Positions 58,945 through 64,000 of a stretch of 64,000 nt of DNA are shown here, piece after piece. The notes under the pieces were generated by a model. It had not been told where the DNA came from. It worked only from the letters and a program-made list of their open reading frames with translations, and did no database searches. The stretch is from Bradyrhizobium roseum (lineage in GTDB: Bacteria; Pseudomonadota; Alphaproteobacteria; Rhizobiales; Xanthobacteraceae): assembly GCF_030413175.1 (NCBI RefSeq), contig NZ_CP129212.1, positions 4,998,450-5,062,449 on the forward strand. Direction: 5' to 3'. The first letter of the stretch is position 1. Every line of letters starts with the position of its first letter. The position numbers were made by a program, and so were the translations under genes.

Positions 58945-60213
58945 ATGCTGCAACTGCAATCGGCGTTTGGCGTGCTGGCATTGCTGGCGATCGCGTGGGC
59001 GCTCAGTGAGAACCGCCGCGCGGTATCGCTCCGTCAAACCGCCATCGGGCTCGCCATCACCGTCGTCACCGCGCTGGTGCTGCTCAAGCTGCCACCGGTG
59101 GCAAAAGCGTTCGGCGCCATCAATGACGCCGTCAACACCATTTCGGCGGCAACGCGCGCCGGCACCTCCTTCGTATTCGGCTATCTCGGCGGCGGCGCCC
59201 TGCCCTTCGATCTCAAGGCAGCGGGCGCGGATTTCATCCTGGCGTTCCAGGCGCTGCCAATCATCCTGGTCATGAGCGTTTTGACGACGCTGCTGTTCTA
59301 CTGGCGCATCCTGCCGCCGATCGTGCGCGGCATGGCGTGGCTGCTGGAACGCACGCTCGGCGTCGGTGGCGCGGTGGGGTTGTCGACCGCGGCCAATATC
59401 TTTCTCGGCATGGTCGAGGCGCCGCTGTTTATACGTCCCTATCTGGCGCAGCTCACCCGCAGCGAGTTGTTCATGGTGATGACCGGCGGCATGGCCGGCA
59501 TCGCCGGCACCGTGCTGGTGCTCTACGCCACCTTCCTCGCGCCGCTGATCCCGGACGCCGCGGCGCATTTCGTCATCGCCTCGGTGCTGGGCGCGCCGGC
59601 GGCCATTCTCGTCAGCCTGATCATGGTGCCAGAGACGTCAGACAAACGCACCGGCGGATCGTCAGAATATCCCCGGATCGCTGGCAATCCTAAGATGCAA
59701 ACCTCGAGCACCATGGATGCGATCGTCAACGGTACCACGGCCGGACTTGAACTGTTGCTCAACATCGTCGCCATGCTGCTGGTACTGGTGGCGCTGGTCT
59801 ATCTCGCCAACGCTATCCTCGGCTTGCTGCCAGAGATCGGCGGCGCCAAACTTTCGCTGCAGCGCCTGCTCGGCTACCTGATGGCGCCGGTATGCTGGCT
59901 GATGGGACTGCCCTGGCCGCAGGCGGTCACCGCTGGAAGTCTGATGGGCATCAAGACCGTCCTCAACGAACTGATTGCCTATGTCGAGTTTTCAAAGCTG
60001 GGCACGGACGCGCTCGATCCGCGCTCGCGGCTGATCATGCTGTATGCGCTGTGCGGCTTTGCCAATTTCGCCAGCCTCGGCATCATGATCGGCGGCCTCG
60101 GCACCATGGCGCCGGAGCGGCGCGAGGAGATCAATGCGCTGGGGCTGAAGTCGATCGTGTCAGGCACGCTGGCGACATGTCTGATGGGCGCGGTGGTGGG
60201 GGTGATGACGTGA
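58945..60213 (+). CDS. NupC/CNT family nucleoside transporter
   Basis: A 422-residue concentrative nucleoside transporter with about 10 membrane segments. Family features are GTSFVFGYLGGGALPF, AANIFLGMVEAPLFIRPYL (substrate site), GTVLVLYATFL, and GFANFASLGIMIGGLGTMAPERR (cut), which forms the second half of the site. It would take up nucleosides with H+ or Na+. The GGGGG upstream of ATG 58945 is the ribosome binding site. Confidence 0.9.
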   Translation: MLQLQSAFGVLALLAIAWALSENRRAVSLRQTAIGLAITVVTALVLLKLPPVAKAFGAINDAVNTISAATRAGTSFVFGYLGGGALPFDLKAAGADFILAFQALPIILVMSVLTTLLFYWRILPPIVRGMAWLLERTLGVGGAVGLSTAANIFLGMVEAPLFIRPYLAQLTRSELFMVMTGGMAGIAGTVLVLYATFLAPLIPDAAAHFVIASVLGAPAAILVSLIMVPETSDKRTGGSSEYPRIAGNPKMQTSSTMDAIVNGTTAGLELLLNIVAMLLVLVALVYLANAILGLLPEIGGAKLSLQRLLGYLMAPVCWLMGLPWPQAVTAGSLMGIKTVLNELIAYVEFSKLGTDALDPRSRLIMLYALCGFANFASLGIMIGGLGTMAPERREEINALGLKSIVSGTLATCLMGAVVGVMT

Positions 60214-60222
60214 GGCGCCGCT

Positions 60223-60319
60223 GTCATTCCAGGGCGCGCGTAGCGCGAGCCCGGAATCCATCGAGCCGCGGAGCAAGTGGTAAATTGGATTCCGGGTTCG
60301 CTTCGCGCCCCGGAATGAC
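60223..60319. repeat. palindromic intergenic repeat, GTCATTCCGG family
   Basis: A 97-bp element with ends GTCATTCCAGGGCGCG...CGCCCCGGAATGAC and inner GGAATCCA/TGGATTCC, between the convergent nucleoside transporter and cupin genes. Confidence 0.85.
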
Positions 60320-60321
60320 GG

Positions 60322-60864
60322 CTAGCTCGCCAATTCCACCGTCTTGAACTCCGCCGGCAAGATCACCTCCAGCAGCTCAACGTCGTCTGAATAATCCAGG
60401 ATCATGTGCTTGACGCGCGGCGGCTGGGTCCAGGCGCTCCCAACTTTCATCAGCGTCTCGCCCTCGCCTTCCATGTAGGTCTTCACCCAGCCCTTGAGCA
60501 CGTAGACCATCTGGAATTCAATGTCGTGGTAATGCAGTTTTGAAACCTCCGCCGGATTGCAGGGCCCCTGCAGGCGGATCACCTGCGCGTGCGCCAGGCC
60601 GTGCGTAGCTTCCGCGATTCCGAGATCGCGGTACTTCGCATAGGTGCGCAGACCGTCGGCCTTGAAATCTTCTTCGCGGTGATGGCTGACGGCGATGCGC
60701 TGCTTCGGTCGGACCTTCTTGACCGGCTTCGCTTTGACGACGCCCGTCGCCTTCGACGCGATGGTCTTGCGGGCTGATGATTTCGCTGCCGTCTTGTGGC
60801 CCGACCATTTCTTCTTCACGGCGGGTTGCGCGGCAGCGCGCGACGTGACTTTCTTGCTGGCCAT
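60322..60864 (-). CDS. cupin domain-containing protein with basic N-terminal tail
   Basis: A 180-residue protein. Residues 1-75 are Lys/Ala/Ser-rich and strongly basic, resembling a nucleic-acid-binding or histone-H1-like tail. Residues 95-175 form a cupin beta barrel with the metal-binding LHYHDIEFQMVYVLKGWV pattern (His, His, Glu) and the second motif around PPRVKHMIL. The start at 60864 has GGGAGG upstream. The cupin domain may bind a metal and a small molecule; the fusion with a basic tail is unusual. Confidence 0.75.
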   Translation of the reverse strand: MASKKVTSRAAAQPAVKKKWSGHKTAAKSSARKTIASKATGVVKAKPVKKVRPKQRIAVSHHREEDFKADGLRTYAKYRDLGIAEATHGLAHAQVIRLQGPCNPAEVSKLHYHDIEFQMVYVLKGWVKTYMEGEGETLMKVGSAWTQPPRVKHMILDYSDDVELLEVILPAEFKTVELAS

Positions 60865-60917
60865 CTGTGCCTCCCTTTTTTGTTTGTGGTGGGAGGCTAA
60901 CACAAATTTCGCCGCGT

Positions 60918-61000
60918 ATGGGTAGAGCGCAGCGAAACCCATCCTCTTGCTGCATCCGCGGCGAACGCAGCGATGGGTATCGCTTTCGCTCCACCCATCC
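60918..61000. repeat. palindromic intergenic repeat, ATGGGT/ACCCAT family
   Basis: An 83-bp element with ATGGGTAGAGCGCAGCGAAACCCAT (cut to note its arms) and a second ATGGGTATCGC...CCACCCAT, between the usg and cupin genes. It is a distinct family from the other repeats in the window. Confidence 0.7.
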
Positions 61001-61020
61001 GACGACCGTACCGCTGGCTC

Positions 61021-61308
61021 TCAATGCAGCCGAAACACCCCATCGACCGCGCGCAGTTCGGCCGGCTTGATCAGCTTGGAGTGCGCCACCGTAACGGAGT
61101 ACAGCGGGCCATCGAGCTTTTCCTGCCAGAAGGCGAGGAAATCCTTCAGCGCCGGGAATTTGGGAAACAGATCGTAGTTCTGCCAGACATAGGTCTGCAG
61201 CAATGAGGGATGATCCGGCATCCGATACAGGATTTGCGCCGTCGTCAGCCCATAACCCAACACCTGCTTCCGGAAGTCTTCGGAAGCAACTCCAACCTGC
61301 GAGACCAT
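61021..61308 (-). CDS. Usg family protein
   Basis: A 95-residue protein of the alphaproteobacterial Usg-like family, first noted beside a trp operon. It has GYGLTTAQILYRMPDHPSLLQ (cut), then YVWQNYDLFPKFPALKDFLAFW and VAHSKLIKPAE. The function is unknown. The start at 61308 has a GGAGG eight bases upstream, and a longer frame to 61353 is unlikely. It is divergent from groES, and the CIRCE operators lie in the shared 382-bp promoter region. Confidence 0.85.
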   Translation of the reverse strand: MVSQVGVASEDFRKQVLGYGLTTAQILYRMPDHPSLLQTYVWQNYDLFPKFPALKDFLAFWQEKLDGPLYSVTVAHSKLIKPAELRAVDGVFRLH

Positions 61309-61432
61309 GCCAATACCTCCATTGCTGGAGCGCATTTGTCGTGGTGGCCACACACCGAGCCAACCCCGGCGGAGATGCGCTCACATGAGAGAAATGTGAC
61401 GCACGATACCAACCCATCACAAGCCTAAATGT

Positions 61433-61447
61433 TTAACGATCTGTTGA
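61433..61447. promoter_or_regulatory. near-match CtrA box TTAA-N7-TTGA
   Basis: Seven of eight half-site bases match the CtrA consensus with correct spacing, in the usg/groES divergent region just upstream of the first CIRCE element. Weak evidence. Confidence 0.25.
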
Positions 61448-61458
61448 AAAAGGTCGCG

Positions 61459-61485
61459 TTAGCAGCAGCTTACCGCACGTGCTAA
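61459..61485 (+). promoter_or_regulatory. CIRCE-like operator 1 upstream of groES
   Basis: TTAGCAGCA-N9-ACGTGCTAA has the outer six pairs and exact 9-base spacer of the HrcA operator CIRCE (TTAGCACTC-N9-GAGTGCTAA). The inner three pairs are degenerate. It lies about 205 bp upstream of groES. Confidence 0.55.
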
Positions 61486-61532
61486 TACGGGGACCGGCCG
61501 GCGGCCGGGCCAGTTAATCATGATGAATGAAA

Positions 61533-61559
61533 TTGGCAGGCGTCACATTTGAGTGCCAA
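61533..61559 (+). promoter_or_regulatory. CIRCE operator 2 upstream of groES
   Basis: TTGGCAGGC-N9-GAGTGCCAA keeps the 9-base spacer and the right half nearly intact (GAGTGC-CAA). HrcA binding would repress groESL at normal temperature. It lies 131 bp upstream of groES. A CTTG motif (61577) with CCTAAAT 16 bp on, inside a CTTGT/ACAAG repeat, could be a heat-shock sigma promoter. Confidence 0.7.
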
Positions 61560-61690
61560 ATTTTCTGCTAGAAGCCCTTGTCCCCCGAACAAGAGTGGCC
61601 TAAATCAGCCGCAGCCGCGCTGGCACTCGCCTACGCGGACTGCCAAAACTCCAGAATTTGACAACATCTTCAGAAACTTAGGAGGACTGC

Positions 61691-62008
61691 ATGAAATTCC
61701 GTCCGCTTCACGACCGCGTCGTGGTCAAGCGCATCGACGCCGAAGAGAAGACCGCTGGCGGCATCATCATTCCGGACAGTGCCAAGGAAAAGCCCTCGCA
61801 GGGCGAAATCGTCGCCGTTGGCCCGGGTGGCCGCGACGAGGCCGGCAAGCTGATCCCGATCGACCTCAAGGTCGGCGACCGCGTCCTGTTCGGCAAGTGG
61901 TCGGGCACCGAAGTCAAGATCGACGGTGAGGATCTCCTGATCATGAAGGAGTCCGACGTCATGGGCGTGCTCGACGTCCCCGCCGGCGCCAAGAAGAAGG
62001 CCGCCTAA
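61691..62008 (+). CDS. groES: co-chaperonin GroES
   Basis: A 105-residue co-chaperonin that caps GroEL and closes the folding chamber. [15 protein letters not shown] at the start, the mobile loop [18 protein letters not shown] and [20 protein letters not shown] (cut) are diagnostic. A basic C-terminal tail (AGAKKKAA) extends it beyond the 97-residue E. coli protein, as in other rhizobia. AGGAGG precedes the ATG. It forms an operon with groEL, 142 bp downstream. Confidence 0.97.
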   Translation: MKFRPLHDRVVVKRIDAEEKTAGGIIIPDSAKEKPSQGEIVAVGPGGRDEAGKLIPIDLKVGDRVLFGKWSGTEVKIDGEDLLIMKESDVMGVLDVPAGAKKKAA

Positions 62009-62021
62009 GCCACAGCCGTTC

Positions 62022-63794
<1,773 letters not shown>

Positions 63795-63824
63795 TCCAGC
63801 CATTCAGGCGATATCAAGGAATGC

Positions 63825-63853
63825 AAAACCCCGGCAGCGATGCCGGGGTTTTT
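63825..63853 (+). terminator. rho-independent terminator of groESL
   Basis: AAAACCCCGGCA and TGCCGGGGTTTT form a perfect 12-bp stem with a GCGA tetraloop, ending in five T. It lies 31 bp after the groEL stop. Confidence 0.92.
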
Positions 63854-63922
63854 GTTTGGGGGGTACGATCAGCGATGTCGCCACAGTTGATGTTCCCTGC
63901 GCACGAGCGATACCATTGCCGC

Positions 63923-63960
63923 GTCATTCCGGGGCTCGCGAAGCGAGAGCCCGGAATCCA
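63923..63960. repeat. half of a GTCATTCCGG-family palindromic repeat
   Basis: GTCATTCCGGGGCTCGCG...AGCCCGGAATCCA is the left half of the family seen at 42914, 53981 and 60223. The expected mirrored half is not seen before the window ends; instead a GIY-YIG gene starts 15 bases later. Confidence 0.7.
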
Positions 63961-63975
63961 ACTATCGGCTCGCTC

Positions 63976-64000
63976 ATGGCCTATTACGTTTACCTGCTCG
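63976..64000 (+). CDS. start of a GIY-YIG nuclease family gene (partial)
   Basis: The last 25 bases encode M-A-Y-Y-V-Y-L-L, the usual N-terminus of small GIY-YIG proteins of the UPF0213/YhbQ type (the YVYLL strand holds the first Tyr of the motif). Only eight residues are visible, so the call rests on pattern memory. It continues beyond the window. Confidence 0.5.

Overview
The window is GC-rich chromosomal DNA, and its gene content points to an alphaproteobacterium of the Bradyrhizobium/Nitrobacteraceae group. The signs are a BTLCP protease, a DUF3126 gene beside cysE, a Usg-family gene, groESL behind CIRCE operators, CtrA-type TTAA-N7-TTAA boxes, a PoxB-type oxidase, many solute-uptake and CoA genes, and many palindromic intergenic repeats. 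The genus is an inference from gene content. There is no phage, insertion sequence, CRISPR array or rRNA operon. There is one tRNA gene, tRNA-Leu(UAA).

Layout: 1-2 kb holds two small hypothetical genes and a PAS_5-type gene. 2-6.2 kb is a reverse-strand run of a DASS anion transporter, a crotonase and pyruvate oxidase (poxB). 6.4-9.7 kb holds DUF3775, a host-attachment family protein, a tandem PilZ protein, a BTLCP (LapG-like) cysteine protease and a GNAT acetyltransferase. 10-20 kb holds a membrane coiled-coil protein, a Tat-exported dienelactone hydrolase, and a two-partner secretion pair: a 1863-residue repeat-rich exoprotein and its TpsB transporter. 20-31.4 kb holds housekeeping and hypothetical genes: an Rmf-like small protein, gamma-carbonic anhydrase, cysE-DUF3126, an alpha/beta hydrolase, a zinc finger protein with an FAD monooxygenase, a lipoprotein, tRNA-Leu, a TMEM175 homologue and a PlsC-like acyltransferase.

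31.9-42.9 kb is a peptide/amide utilisation region. A complete dipeptide-type ABC importer (substrate-binding protein, two permeases, fused double ATPase) is divergent from an M20 carboxypeptidase, an M81/MlrC peptidase, an M20 amidohydrolase and an amidase. 43-47 kb holds a crotonase, a lipase-like hydrolase, a quinone oxidoreductase, a 2-hydroxychromene-2-carboxylate isomerase-like protein and a glutathione transferase. 47-50.4 kb holds a short cobalamin-independent methionine synthase (core MetE), an unknown protein, xanthine phosphoribosyltransferase and a CinA-type protein.

50.6-57.5 kb is the most interesting block. It encodes a circularly permuted ATP-grasp enzyme, an alpha-E protein and a transglutaminase. 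After one orphan family-5 substrate-binding protein on the other strand come an Anbu proteasome-like peptidase and an SDR. This gene set is known from comparative genomics to travel together, but its substrate and biological role are not established. 57.6-61.3 kb holds an MFS exporter, a CNT nucleoside transporter, a cupin protein and a Usg-family protein. 61.4-63.9 kb is groES-groEL behind two degenerate CIRCE operators, ending in a strong terminator. The last 25 bases open a GIY-YIG nuclease gene directly beside a palindromic repeat.

At least five families of 80-140 bp palindromic repeats lie between genes from 38 kb onward. Two of them sit inside what look like operons: between groES and groEL, and between the alpha-E and transglutaminase genes. 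Start codons were chosen by ribosome binding sites and family start points where possible. Functions are assigned by recognising family motifs, without a database search.
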